Shown here piece by piece: positions 9,087 to 18,104 of a DNA stretch of 64,000 bases. Position 1 is the stretch's first letter. Every line of letters begins with the position of its first letter. The translations under genes were made by a program, and so were the position numbers. Origin of the DNA: Synergistaceae bacterium (lineage in GTDB: Bacteria; Synergistota; Synergistia; Synergistales; Aminithiophilaceae); NCBI GenBank assembly GCA_016756725.1, contig JAESII010000006.1, positions 108,688 to 172,687 on the forward strand. The letters are read 5' to 3'. The notes under the pieces were generated by a model that did not search any database, was not told the origin of the DNA, and saw only the letters and a program-made list of their open reading frames with translations.

Positions 9087-10912
9087 CGGCTTGCCCTCCC
9101 TTCAAGGAGGGGACAGCCCCGGAGTTCCCAGCCGCAGCCGTTGCAGGCGCCGTCACGACAGTCAGCTGTGGTGACGGCCTGGAAGGCCTTCTCCCGTTCG
9201 GCGAGAAGAAAGCCCCGGGAAAGCCCGCTGTCGATGTGATCCCAGGGGAGGCCTTCGTCAAGCCCCCGACGGCGCTGGGTATAGGAGTGGGGATCGACGG
9301 AACAGACCTCGAAGGCCTCCATCCAGGTTCGAAGGTTAAAATGTTCGGACCAGCCGTCAAGACGGGCCCCTCGCCGCCAGGCCTCTTCGACGACGTCGGT
9401 CAGACGGCGGTCACCGCGTGAGAAGACACCTTCGAGAAAGGTCTGTTCGGGATCATGATAACGGAGGGTGAGGTAACGGTCTCTGGCCAGGGAGCGCAGG
9501 AAACGGCCCCGCTCGGTCAGCTCCTCCATCGAGACCTGCGGCTCCCACTGGAAGGGGGTGTGGGCCTTGGGAACAAAGCCGGCCACCGAGGCCGTGACCT
9601 TGACCTTGGCCTTGCGGCTCCGGCCGATTCTGAGGGCCAGATTGCAGATCTCCGCGATCCCCTCCAGATCGGCCCGCGTCTCCGTGGGCAGGCCCATCAT
9701 GAAGTAGAGCTTCACCTGCTGCCAGCCCTTGTCAAAAAGTGCCTCAAGGGTCCCGACGATGTCCTCGTCACTGACACCCTTGTTGATGACGTCCCTCAGT
9801 CTCTGCGATCCGGCCTCGGGGGCAAAGGTGAGGCTGCCGCGACGCGACTCGAGGCGCGAGGCGAGCTCGACGGACGAGGGGTCCATTCGCAGGCTAGGCA
9901 GAGAGAGACGGATCTTCCTGGCCTCAAGGCTAGGAGACAGCTCCTCCATGACCCGGGAGAGACCGCTGTAGTCGCAGGTGGCCAGCGAAACGAGGCCCAC
10001 CTCGTCCCAGCCTGTCTTTTCCAGCAGAGCCTTTGCCTGGGCAACGATCGTCTCGGGACAGCGCTCCCTCAGGGGGCGGTAGAGCATGCCGGCCTGGCAG
10101 AATCGGCATCCCCGGGTGCAACCCCGGAAGACCTCCAGGGGGAGCCGATCATGAACGATAGACGTCGATGGGACGATCAGGTTCGAGGGGAAAAAGGCGC
10201 CGTCAAAGTCGGTGACGACCTGACGTACCCTGGGGAGAGCGAAGGACGAGCTGAAAGCCAGGCCCTCGCCCCTTCGTTCGACGTCGACGAGGAGGGGGAC
10301 GTAGAAGCCGGAGCTTCCGGCCAGAGCCTCGAGACGTTTGCGACGGCTCAGGCCTTCCGTCTCCTTCAGGATGCGGACCAGTTCGGGCAGGAGCACTTCG
10401 CCGTCGCCGAGACAGAGGACGTCGAAAAAGGGGGCGACCGGCTCGGGAGCAAGGGCTCCCGGACCGCCGCCGATGACGAGGGGATCCTCTTCCCGGCGGC
10501 TCTCGGCACGGAGGGGGATTCCGCCGAGGTCGAGGACGGTGAGAATACCTGTTGCCGAGAGCTCGTACTGGAGGGTGAAGGCGACGACGTCGAAATCGCT
10601 GAGAGGGCGGCCCCCTTCGAGGGAACAGAGGCTTTCTCCTCGGCCGCGGAGGGCCTCCTCCATGTCCGGCCAGGGGGCATAGGTCCGTTCGACGGAAACG
10701 CCGTCGAGCTCGCGAAGCAATCCGTAAAGGATCTGGTAGCCGACGAAACTCATGCCCACCTCGTAGACATCGGGAAAGGCCAGGCAGAAGCGCATTGTTC
10801 CCGCCTCGTCGGCGGTGGAGGCGGCGCCCCATTCGCCGCCGATATAACGCGACGGACGCTTGACTCCGTTCCATAGAGTCCAGCGCCGATCGGCAAATTC
10901 GGTGATCTTCAT
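9083..10912 (-). CDS. TIGR03960-family radical SAM protein
   Basis: This 609-residue protein has an N-terminal B12-binding-like Rossmann region (FPDVYEVGMSFVGYQILYGL) followed by a radical SAM core with the [4Fe-4S] motif CTRGCRFC. Downstream are the radical SAM barrel segment FAPEAGSQRLRDVINKG and a cysteine-rich C-terminus (CRDGACNGCGWELRGC) that could bind another metal centre. The substrate of the family is unknown. The ATG at 10912 has AAAGGAG about 8 bases upstream, and the 40-residue extension before it has no similarity. It is the first gene of the rSAM-DUF2344-rng-smc run. Confidence 0.88.
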   Translation of the reverse strand: MKITEFADRRWTLWNGVKRPSRYIGGEWGAASTADEAGTMRFCLAFPDVYEVGMSFVGYQILYGLLRELDGVSVERTYAPWPDMEEALRGRGESLCSLEGGRPLSDFDVVAFTLQYELSATGILTVLDLGGIPLRAESRREEDPLVIGGGPGALAPEPVAPFFDVLCLGDGEVLLPELVRILKETEGLSRRKRLEALAGSSGFYVPLLVDVERRGEGLAFSSSFALPRVRQVVTDFDGAFFPSNLIVPSTSIVHDRLPLEVFRGCTRGCRFCQAGMLYRPLRERCPETIVAQAKALLEKTGWDEVGLVSLATCDYSGLSRVMEELSPSLEARKIRLSLPSLRMDPSSVELASRLESRRGSLTFAPEAGSQRLRDVINKGVSDEDIVGTLEALFDKGWQQVKLYFMMGLPTETRADLEGIAEICNLALRIGRSRKAKVKVTASVAGFVPKAHTPFQWEPQVSMEELTERGRFLRSLARDRYLTLRYHDPEQTFLEGVFSRGDRRLTDVVEEAWRRGARLDGWSEHFNLRTWMEAFEVCSVDPHSYTQRRRGLDEGLPWDHIDSGLSRGFLLAEREKAFQAVTTADCRDGACNGCGWELRGCPLLEGRASR

Positions 10913-10955
10913 GTGGGGGCAACTCCTTTTACGGGCACGAGGCCCATGGTGTTCG

Positions 10956-12065
10956 CTAGACGTAGCTTTTTCGGCTCGCCACGTGAACGCTCTGAACCAG
11001 GGCGAGGCCGACGGAAACCGACAGAAGGGCACTGCCGCCGTAACTGAAAAGGGGCATGGGTATACCCGTCACGGGAGCAAGGCCCACACTCATGGCCATG
11101 ACCTCGAAAAGCTGAAACCAGACCCAACAGGCGACCATGGAAACCATCACCTTGGCCCGTATATCTTTCGTCGCCAGCGCCGTGGACAGGATGCGCCAGA
11201 TCAGAAGGCTGTAGAGGAAGAGGACGACGACGGTGCCGGCGAAGCCGAATTCCTCGGCAAAGACGCTGAAGACGAAGTCCGTGTGGGACTCGGGCAGAAA
11301 ATGAAGCCGGCTCTGGGTCCCCTCAAGGAATCCCTTGCCCCAGATTCCGCCCGATCCGACGGCGATGCGGGACTGGATGACATTGTACCCGGCCCCGAGA
11401 GGATCGACATAGGGATCAAGAAACACCAGAAGCCTCTGACGCTGGTATTCCTTCATGAAGGTCCAGCCTAGGGGAAGTGAGATCAGAGCCAGACCGACGA
11501 GAGAGAAAAGGTATTTCCGTGGCGCCCGGGCCACGTGGAGGGCCGCAAAGGTCATGACGGCATAGACGATGACCGTGCCCAGGTCGGGCTGAAGCATGAC
11601 GGGCAAGGCGATACCCGCCGTGACGGCAAGGCAGATCGTCAGCCCCCGAAGATCGTGAGGCCCGTGAACGACGGCAACGCGGGAGAGAACGACGGCCAGA
11701 GCGATCTTGCCCAGCTCTGCGGGCTGAAGGCGGAAAAAACCCAAGTTGATCCAGCTCTGGGCCCCCTTGGCGCTGTAGCCGACGAGGAGGACCGTCAACA
11801 GGAGAAGGGCGACGGCTCCATAGACGAAATGGCTCCAACGGTAGATTTCCTCGTAGCCGATGCGGACCGTGACGAGAAAAGCCGCAAGGGAAAGACCTCC
11901 CCAGATGGTCTGCCTGAGCGCGTAGTACTGGCCCATCCGAGTCGCTCCCTGGGAGGCGCTGTAGATCGAGACGAGGCCGAGGAGAAAAAGAAGAACCATG
12001 GCCAGGATCATGAGCCCGTCCAGTTCCGGCAAAATCTCACGAAGACTCTTTTTCGGCAGGGTCAT
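10956..12065 (-). CDS. rodA: Rod-shape-determining SEDS glycosyltransferase RodA
   Basis: This 369-residue polytopic membrane protein is a SEDS-family peptidoglycan glycosyltransferase that works with PBP2 in the elongasome. Typical motifs are FFRLQPAELGKIAL, MLQPDLGTVIVY, HFLPESHTDFVFSVFAEEFG and the C-terminal PVTGIPMPLFSYGGSALL. About ten hydrophobic segments can be traced. Its ATG overlaps the minE stop by 4 bases. Because PBP2 is encoded a few genes upstream, RodA is preferred over the division paralogue FtsW. Confidence 0.95.
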   Translation of the reverse strand: MTLPKKSLREILPELDGLMILAMVLLFLLGLVSIYSASQGATRMGQYYALRQTIWGGLSLAAFLVTVRIGYEEIYRWSHFVYGAVALLLLTVLLVGYSAKGAQSWINLGFFRLQPAELGKIALAVVLSRVAVVHGPHDLRGLTICLAVTAGIALPVMLQPDLGTVIVYAVMTFAALHVARAPRKYLFSLVGLALISLPLGWTFMKEYQRQRLLVFLDPYVDPLGAGYNVIQSRIAVGSGGIWGKGFLEGTQSRLHFLPESHTDFVFSVFAEEFGFAGTVVVLFLYSLLIWRILSTALATKDIRAKVMVSMVACWVWFQLFEVMAMSVGLAPVTGIPMPLFSYGGSALLSVSVGLALVQSVHVASRKSYV

Positions 12066-12340
12066 TGTCCTTTATCGGCGACCTTGGCGTTTCTCCGGAC
12101 GTTCCTGATGGGGATACTGGCGACGAGGGCGACGGAACGGTCCTCCCGCTCCAGGTCAAGCTCGATGTTGCTGTCGTCGATCTCCATGTAGGTGCTGATG
12201 ACGGCGATCAGGTCTCGGCGGAGGTTTTCCATGACCTCCGGCGAGATGTCGGCCCTGTCATGGATGAGGACAAGCTGAAGTCTCTCCTTGGCCGTCTGGC
12301 GGCTCTGTCCGACGCCGAAGAGTTTTTTGAAAAAGCTCAT
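12062..12340 (-). CDS. minE: Cell division topological specificity factor MinE
   Basis: This 92-residue protein contains the MinE core: an N-terminal amphipathic region (SFFKKLFG), the MinD-activating helix (AKERLQLVLIHDR) and the C-terminal dimerisation part with the IDDSNIELDLER segment. MinE stimulates MinD ATPase and restricts MinCD to the poles. It lies between minD and rodA with 12-base and -4-base spacing. The presence of MinE, rather than DivIVA alone, implies an oscillating Min system. Confidence 0.95.
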   Translation of the reverse strand: MSFFKKLFGVGQSRQTAKERLQLVLIHDRADISPEVMENLRRDLIAVISTYMEIDDSNIELDLEREDRSVALVASIPIRNVRRNAKVADKGQ

Positions 12341-12352
12341 GACGGCACCACC

Positions 12353-13156
12353 CTATCCCTTCAGACCCAAGGCCCGGCGGATACGGGCCATGAAGCCGCC
12401 TGAAGTCATGTCATCGACTTCGAGGAAAGGAACTTCCTCGCCGACGAGGCGGCGGCTGATGTTGTCGAAGGCCCTCGCTGCCGGCGAAATGGAGTTGAGC
12501 GTCAAGGGCTCGCCCTTGTTGGTGGAGGTGACAACGTTGTCATCTTCGGGAACGACGCCGATGAGGTCGATGGCGAGAATGTCGAGGACGTCGCTCACGT
12601 CGAGCATGTTCCCCTCACGGACCATGTTGGGCCGGAGGCGGTTGACGATGAGGCGGATCGGGTGCTTGTCGAGGGACTCGAGCATGCCGATGATGCGGTC
12701 GGCGTCGCGGACGGCCGACATGTCAGGCGTGGTGACGACAAGGGCCTCATCGGCACCAGAGGCGGCGTTCTGGAACCCCCCTTCGATTCCGGCGGGGCTG
12801 TCGACGAGGACAAAATCAAAATCGGCCCGGAGCTCATCACAGAGGGCCTTCATCTGGTCGGGCCTGACAGCGTCTTTCGTCCGCGTCTGAGCGGCCGGTA
12901 GGAGAAAGAGGTTCTCCACCCGCTTGTCCTTGACGAGGGCCTGTTTGAGACGGCAGGCCCCGTCGACGACATCGACGAGGGAATAGACGATACGGTTTTC
13001 CAGACCGAGAACGACGTCGAGGTTTCTGAGGCCGATATCGGCGTCGATGGCCACGACCTTGTGGCCTGCCCTGGCAAGAGCCATGGCCAGATTGGCCGTC
13101 GTCGTCGTCTTTCCGACGCCGCCCTTGCCCGAGGTGAGCACGATCACCCGCTCCAT
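12353..13156 (-). CDS. minD: Septum site-determining ATPase MinD
   Basis: This 267-residue deviant Walker A ATPase has VLTSGKGGVGKTTTTANLA at the N-terminus, DADIGLRNLDVVLG, the Walker B-type VLVDSPAGIE, and a basic C-terminal amphipathic tail (GFMARIRRALGLKG) that would bind the membrane in the ATP form. It recruits MinC to block FtsZ assembly away from mid-cell. The ATG at 13156 gives the usual MERVIVLTSG start and has AAGGAGG about 10 bases upstream. A 115-base gap without an obvious gene separates it from minC. Confidence 0.96.
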   Translation of the reverse strand: MERVIVLTSGKGGVGKTTTTANLAMALARAGHKVVAIDADIGLRNLDVVLGLENRIVYSLVDVVDGACRLKQALVKDKRVENLFLLPAAQTRTKDAVRPDQMKALCDELRADFDFVLVDSPAGIEGGFQNAASGADEALVVTTPDMSAVRDADRIIGMLESLDKHPIRLIVNRLRPNMVREGNMLDVSDVLDILAIDLIGVVPEDDNVVTSTNKGEPLTLNSISPAARAFDNISRRLVGEEVPFLEVDDMTSGGFMARIRRALGLKG

Positions 13157-13271
13157 CAATTGAAGTCCCTCCTTGAACAACGTAAAGTGAACGGCCCCTC
13201 TCCTTTTTCAAGAGGCGTCATTCTGAACATCCTGAATGGGATCATGGAAAAAGCCCCGTCGATCCCCTTCC

Positions 13272-13937
13272 TTACAGGGAAAAGGCATCGACGAGAACGG
13301 ACTCTCCGTCGACGCTGATCACGACGGGATGTCCCCACCAAGCGGCGCCACGGTCCATGTACCCCACGCGGCGACCAATTCTCACCTGGAGGGCCTCCAT
13401 GTGAGCCACGACTACTCTAGCACCATCATCCCCCTCGTATCCAGCATGGACAAGGCCCTGGAGCCGCCCCCAGACGAAGACATGGCCCAGAGCGAAGACC
13501 TCCGCCCCGTCATTGACATGGCCGACGATGACGACATCTCCTTCATGCTCGACTCTCTGTCCCGAACGGAGGGAGCGGAAAAGCAGAAAAGGTCTGCAGG
13601 CCTTGGGGCGGTTCCCCCTTTCCGTCGGAGGCTCCCCGACGGTAAACCCCGAGCGGCGCAGGAAATTTTGAGAGGCTCCGTCGAGGGTGATCCAGGAAAG
13701 AAGCCGCATGCCCGTGGGCCAGACAAGGCGATTCAGGACCGACTGAAGCAGTGCTTCATCGACGACCCGTCCCTGGAAATCGAGGACGACCCGCGAACCT
13801 TTCAGGACATTCTCCGCTTCTTCGGCGACGCGGACCAGCTCATCGTCCACCCTTTGTCGGGACAATCCCTCGGCGACGACGAGACGTAGATCGGACCCGT
13901 TGCTCTTGAGGATGATCTCATCTTCCGGTAATGGCAC
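13272..13937 (-). CDS. minC: Septum site-determining protein MinC
   Basis: The protein (221 residues) has a MinC N-terminal domain (residues about 8-90) that antagonises FtsZ and a C-terminal beta-helix domain with GQRVEHEGDVVIVGHVNDGA and GRLQGLVHAGYEGD, which binds MinD. The best start is GTG at 13937, preceded by AAAGGAG at 8 bases. A much longer frame (to 14309) overlaps mrdA and is an arginine-rich shadow. The spacing to mrdA is 40 bases, so it is probably co-transcribed with the mre genes. Confidence 0.92.
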   Translation of the reverse strand: MPLPEDEIILKSNGSDLRLVVAEGLSRQRVDDELVRVAEEAENVLKGSRVVLDFQGRVVDEALLQSVLNRLVWPTGMRLLSWITLDGASQNFLRRSGFTVGEPPTERGNRPKACRPFLLFRSLRSGQRVEHEGDVVIVGHVNDGAEVFALGHVFVWGRLQGLVHAGYEGDDGARVVVAHMEALQVRIGRRVGYMDRGAAWWGHPVVISVDGESVLVDAFSL

Positions 13938-13977
13938 GATCGTTTCTCCTTTCCCTGCTGCTCTTGAAAACCTGTCC

Positions 13978-15723
13978 CTAGCGGCTTTGATCGCCGTCAT
14001 GATCGATGAGATAGGCCAGAAGGCGACCGCCGATGGGGGCCGCCGTGGCGCTCCCCTTTTCGCCGGCTTCGACGAGAACAGCGACGGCGTAGCGGGGGTT
14101 CTCGCGGGGACCGTAACCGACAAACCAGGCATGGTCGGCGCCGTGATAGTTCTGGGCCGTTCCCGTCTTCCCCGCCAGGGAGACGCCGAACGTGCCGGCC
14201 TGGCGGCCCGTTCCGGTCGCGACGACGTTCTCCAGTCCCTTGACGACGGGCCGAAGAACAGCCTCCTCGATGTGGAGGTTCTCCTTCGGAGGCGGCGACG
14301 ATTCGTCAAGAAAGGGCATCACCCGATAGCCGCCGTTGGCGATGGCGGCATAGACGACGGCCATCTGAAGAGGTGTGGCAAGGAGAAAACCCTGGCCTAT
14401 GCTGTAGTTGACCGTATCGCCCTGGTACCAGGACTCCTGGAAACGGGCCATCTTCCACTCCGGTCCGGCGACGTTGCCGGAGGCTTCGCCTAAAAGATCG
14501 ATGCCCGTCGGTCGGCCCATACCGAGCAGGGAGGCCCAGGACGAAAGGAGGTCGATGCCCGTCCGAAGACCCACCTGGTAGAAGAAGACGTTGCAGGAGT
14601 CGCGAAGGGCCTCGACGACATTTTCCGTGCCGTGAGCCCTCAGGCAGTGGAAGGTCCGGTTGCCGAGCTTGAAGGTTCTCGAGCAGAAGATCGTCGTGTT
14701 CGGCGTGATCACCTTCTCGCCCAGGGCGGCGAGGGCGACGACGGCCTTGAAGGTTGAAGCCGGAGGATAGGCACCGGCGATGGTCCGGTTCATCATGGGC
14801 CGTTCCGGTGCCTCGATGATGGCCTGCCACTCTCCGGGAGCCATGCCCCAGGAAAGGGGGTTCGTGTCGAAGGAGGGACTCGAATAAAGCACACGGACCG
14901 CTCCCGTTGCGACATCGAGGGCGACTATGCCCCCCCTGCGGTCGGCGAGCATTTCCGCAGCCAGCCTCTGGGCTCCCAGGTCGAGGGTAAGGAAGAGGTC
15001 CTCACCCGCCTCCTGGGGGCGATAGTCAAGGCGCCGCAGCCGCCGCCCTCTGGCATCGACTTCGATGGCCTCCTCGCCGTTTTTGCCCCGGAGGCGTTCC
15101 TCGTAGACGGCCTCAATGCCCATCTTGCCGATGAGGTCACCGCCCTGGTAGCCCCGGTCACGGCGGGCATCGAGCTCCTCCCGGCTGATCTCCCCGACGT
15201 AGCCGACGACGTGAGCCGCCAGCGGGCCGGCGGGATAGACGCGGCGCCAGACCGGATAGGGGAAAAGCTGAGGCGAAAAATCCGGATCCGTCACAAGACC
15301 GGCCACCTGGGCCAGGGTCAGGTTGGACACGACCGTCACGGCCCGGAAGGGGGCCCAGTACTGCCGATCGACGGCCTCGGCGAGTTGATCGGCATCAAGA
15401 GGGATGCCATGTCGCCCCAGGAGGCCCTCCAGGTTTTCGAGAACGCCCTCGCGACGCAGGTAGAGAGGGTACCCCTTGAGGTCAAAGGTTCTCACGTTGA
15501 GCGCCAGCGGGGCTCCGTGGGTGTCAAAGAGCCGCCCTCTCTGTGCGGGGACCTGAAGGGTTCTCAGGCGGTTCTGCACAGCCAACTGGAGATAACGGTC
15601 GAAGCGGAAGACCTGAAAGGAGAAGATGGCGCCTCCCAGCAGAAGCAGCGTCAGCAACAGCCCCCAGCGCAGTAGGGAAAGGCGGAAATCCATCTCGACG
15701 CGACGGTTGATCTCCCTATTCAT
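13978..15723 (-). CDS. mrdA: Penicillin-binding protein 2 (elongation transpeptidase)
   Basis: This 581-residue class B PBP has one N-terminal membrane segment (residues about 12-35), a PBP dimerisation domain (AQRGRLFDTHGAPLA), and a transpeptidase domain with the SxxK active site in PPASTFKAVVAL, the SxN motif SCN and the KTG motif AGKTGTAQN. It crosslinks new peptidoglycan with RodA in side-wall growth. The ATG at 15723 overlaps the mreD frame by 8 bases. Linkage to mreBCD and rodA supports PBP2 over the division enzyme FtsI. Confidence 0.95.
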   Translation of the reverse strand: MNREINRRVEMDFRLSLLRWGLLLTLLLLGGAIFSFQVFRFDRYLQLAVQNRLRTLQVPAQRGRLFDTHGAPLALNVRTFDLKGYPLYLRREGVLENLEGLLGRHGIPLDADQLAEAVDRQYWAPFRAVTVVSNLTLAQVAGLVTDPDFSPQLFPYPVWRRVYPAGPLAAHVVGYVGEISREELDARRDRGYQGGDLIGKMGIEAVYEERLRGKNGEEAIEVDARGRRLRRLDYRPQEAGEDLFLTLDLGAQRLAAEMLADRRGGIVALDVATGAVRVLYSSPSFDTNPLSWGMAPGEWQAIIEAPERPMMNRTIAGAYPPASTFKAVVALAALGEKVITPNTTIFCSRTFKLGNRTFHCLRAHGTENVVEALRDSCNVFFYQVGLRTGIDLLSSWASLLGMGRPTGIDLLGEASGNVAGPEWKMARFQESWYQGDTVNYSIGQGFLLATPLQMAVVYAAIANGGYRVMPFLDESSPPPKENLHIEEAVLRPVVKGLENVVATGTGRQAGTFGVSLAGKTGTAQNYHGADHAWFVGYGPRENPRYAVAVLVEAGEKGSATAAPIGGRLLAYLIDHDGDQSR

Positions 15724-16165
15724 CCGTCTCTCCCCGGCAGCCCCACCATCCGGCAAACAGGGCCAGGGGGAGCCCAAGGATCTGCTGGTTCAGGAAAAGT
15801 CTCTGTACCGGCTCCAGATCACCCCAGGAAAGGAAGTGTCCCAACCCGGCGAAAAGGTGTAGCCCCAAGGCAAAGAGAGAAAGGAGCGGAGCAGACCGGC
15901 CCCCGTGAGGAATGCGGTTCCAGAATTCGAGCAAAAACCAGAGTGCCGCGACATAAAGGAGGGCCGAAAAACCGAGCAGACCCGTCCAGCGGGCATCCCA
16001 GAGAAGGCCGCCGACGAAGGCCCCCCAGAGAAGCGATTGCGGGGTGGCCTGCCCCCTTCCGGCGACGGCGACGAGACTCAAAAGGAAGAGGTCGGGAACG
16101 AGAAGGGTCTCTGTTGCCAAAACCTGCAGGAGATCCTGGATGAGCCAGGCCAGAGCGGGAATCAT
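15716..16165 (-). CDS. mreD: Rod shape-determining membrane protein MreD
   Basis: This 149-residue hydrophobic protein has about four to five membrane segments and sits between mreC and mrdA. Sequence conservation in MreD is low, so position and hydropathy carry most of the assignment. The segment LLWGAFVGGLLWDARW is like the conserved GllxDl region of the family. It overlaps mreC by 4 bases and mrdA by 8 bases. It should help to organise the MreB-MreC-RodA-PBP2 complex in the inner membrane. Confidence 0.85.
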   Translation of the reverse strand: MIPALAWLIQDLLQVLATETLLVPDLFLLSLVAVAGRGQATPQSLLWGAFVGGLLWDARWTGLLGFSALLYVAALWFLLEFWNRIPHGGRSAPLLSLFALGLHLFAGLGHFLSWGDLEPVQRLFLNQQILGLPLALFAGWWGCRGETDE

Positions 16166-16950
16166 GGCTGATCATCCTCGCCGGAAAGCCAGATCTGAAG
16201 ACGGTAAAGCCGGGTCAGATCCGCCCCCAGCCGGACGCGGTAAGGCCGGAAGGCCCCGTCATCGGGCTCCTCATCGGCGATGAAACCGACGGGCAACCCC
16301 GGGGGCACACGCTCACTGACCAGGGCCGTGCTGAGACTCATGCCCTTTTCCAGTCTCCGATCCAGAGGGAGGTAGAGCAGATGGACCTGGCCAACCTCGT
16401 CACCGGTGACGACGCCAAGGTCTCGGGTCTGGTCGACGACGACGGGGACGAGAAGCCCCGAAGAGGTGAGAAGCTCCACCGTCGAAAAACCGTGCTCCAC
16501 CTGAGTGACACGACCGATGAGGAACCCGTCGCTGAGAGCGGGGTCGCCGAGGCGGATGCCGTCCCGGCTTCCTCGATCAATGCGGATCTCCTTCCACCAG
16601 GCCCGGGGCGAGCGGAAAAGAACCCTCGCCATCAGGGCCTTCTCGTCTTTCTCGGTAGGCAGAGGAGGGATCTTTCCCTCCTCAACGCGGCGACGGAGGT
16701 GGAGATTCTCCTCCCTCAACGTTGCCATGGCCTCCAGGAGAGTGGCCCGCTCCTCGACCCACCCTCCAGCTCCGATGATGACATCCAGCAACAGCCTTAT
16801 CGGTCTTTCCGGGTAGTCGAGGACGGCAAGAACAATCCGCTCAAGACCTGCCTTGAAAGGCGTGCCTGCCGAACCGCCCAGAAGCAGGAGGGCCAGGATA
16901 ACGGCGATGACGCCTTGGATTCGGACTTTGCGCGACTCCGTCTCGCTCAT
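16162..16950 (-). CDS. mreC: Rod shape-determining protein MreC
   Basis: This 262-residue protein has one N-terminal membrane anchor (residues about 12-30), a periplasmic coiled coil (LEAMATLREENLHLRRRVEEG), then the MreC beta-sandwich with WWKEIRIDRGSRDGIRLGDPAL and IGRVTQVEHGFSTVELLT. MreC links the cytoplasmic MreB filaments to PBP2 in the periplasm. It begins 24 bases after mreB and overlaps mreD by 4 bases. Confidence 0.93.
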   Translation of the reverse strand: MSETESRKVRIQGVIAVILALLLLGGSAGTPFKAGLERIVLAVLDYPERPIRLLLDVIIGAGGWVEERATLLEAMATLREENLHLRRRVEEGKIPPLPTEKDEKALMARVLFRSPRAWWKEIRIDRGSRDGIRLGDPALSDGFLIGRVTQVEHGFSTVELLTSSGLLVPVVVDQTRDLGVVTGDEVGQVHLLYLPLDRRLEKGMSLSTALVSERVPPGLPVGFIADEEPDDGAFRPYRVRLGADLTRLYRLQIWLSGEDDQP

Positions 16951-16974
16951 GACTGTCGGTCAGTCAGGTCCACC

Positions 16975-18033
16975 CTAGAAGCCGACCTTGTCGTTGACGG
17001 GAACGAGAACGGTTTTCATCCTGTTCAGTTCCTCCAGGACCTTCCCCAGTCCACGAGCCACGCAGAACAGGGGCTCCTCGGCAGTCATGACAGGGATGTT
17101 GAGGGTTTTGGCCAACCGCTCGGGGAGCCCTTTGAGAAGAGCTCCACCGCCGGTGATGATGAAGCCCTGATCGACGATGTCCCTGGAGAGTTCCGGCGGT
17201 GTCTGCTCCAGCGCATCGCGGACCATGTCCTCAATGCGCCCGACGATGGGGTTCAGGGCCTCCCTCACCTCGGCCGAAGTGACGGTGACAGCCTTGGGCA
17301 GGCCGTCCATGAGATCCCGCCCCTTGACCTCCATGGAGAGCTCCTCGTCAAGAGGTGTGGCCGACCCGATGGACATCTTGATCTCTTCGGCCATGCTGTC
17401 GCCAATGGAAAGGGTGTAGTTCTGACGCATGAGGGCGACGATGGCAGCATCGATGTCGTCGCCGGCCGCCCGGAGCGAGTTGGCGACGACGATGCCCCCC
17501 AGGGAGAGAACGGCGACCTCGCTCGTCCCGCCTCCGATATCGAGAACCATGCTACCCCGCGGCTCCTGGATGGGGAGACCGGCACCGAGAGCGGCTGCGA
17601 CAGGCTCCTCGACGATGAAGGCCTCCCTGGCTCCGGCATTGAGGGCGGCGTCAACGACGGCCTTCCGTTCCACCTCGGTGACACAGGCAGGAACACAGAC
17701 GATAACCCGCGGGTGGGAAAAGGGCCCCCTGGAACCGACGGCTTTGCTGACGAAGTGAGCGATCATGGCCTCGGTCATCTCGAAATCGGCGATGACGCCG
17801 TGCTGAAGGGGACGGATGGTGGCGACTCCGCCCGGTGTCTTGCCGACCATGGCCTTGGCTTCTCGGCCGACGGCGATAACCTCCTGTTGCCCCCGCTTGC
17901 CGGCCTTGCGGACGGCGACGACGGAGGGTTCGTTGAGGGTGATGTCCCTCCCCTTGACGTAAACGACGACGTTGGCCGTTCCCAGATCAATGCCGACGTC
18001 GCGGCTGAACAGGCCCGAAAGAAACTTGAACAC
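16975..18033 (-). CDS. mreB: Actin-like rod shape protein MreB
   Basis: This 352-residue actin-family ATPase has the phosphate 1 loop DVGIDLGTANVVVYVKG, the phosphate 2 motif VLDIGGGTSEVAVLSLGG and the adenosine motif ITGGGALLKGL. It forms membrane-associated filaments that direct side-wall synthesis. GTG at 18033 is chosen because GGGGGAG lies 5 bases upstream and the product begins FKFLSGLFSRD, a normal MreB N-terminus with a short amphipathic membrane-binding helix. The extra 25 codons upstream do not match the family. Confidence 0.96.
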   Translation of the reverse strand: MFKFLSGLFSRDVGIDLGTANVVVYVKGRDITLNEPSVVAVRKAGKRGQQEVIAVGREAKAMVGKTPGGVATIRPLQHGVIADFEMTEAMIAHFVSKAVGSRGPFSHPRVIVCVPACVTEVERKAVVDAALNAGAREAFIVEEPVAAALGAGLPIQEPRGSMVLDIGGGTSEVAVLSLGGIVVANSLRAAGDDIDAAIVALMRQNYTLSIGDSMAEEIKMSIGSATPLDEELSMEVKGRDLMDGLPKAVTVTSAEVREALNPIVGRIEDMVRDALEQTPPELSRDIVDQGFIITGGGALLKGLPERLAKTLNIPVMTAEEPLFCVARGLGKVLEELNRMKTVLVPVNDKVGF

Positions 18034-18104
18034 CCGATCTCCCCCGCTTTCAGGATCTCCGAATGACCTGGGACGATTGCCGCCTCGGATTATTCGGAAA
18101 AAAC

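Noticed and set aside
13157-13271. A possible small gene between minD and minC.
   Set aside because: No frame with a ribosome site and plausible codon use fits the 115-base gap; it looks like an untranslated spacer.
16381-18066. A 561-codon plus-strand open frame opposite mreB and mreC.
   Set aside because: The antisense of two clearly identified genes, with no independent start signal.
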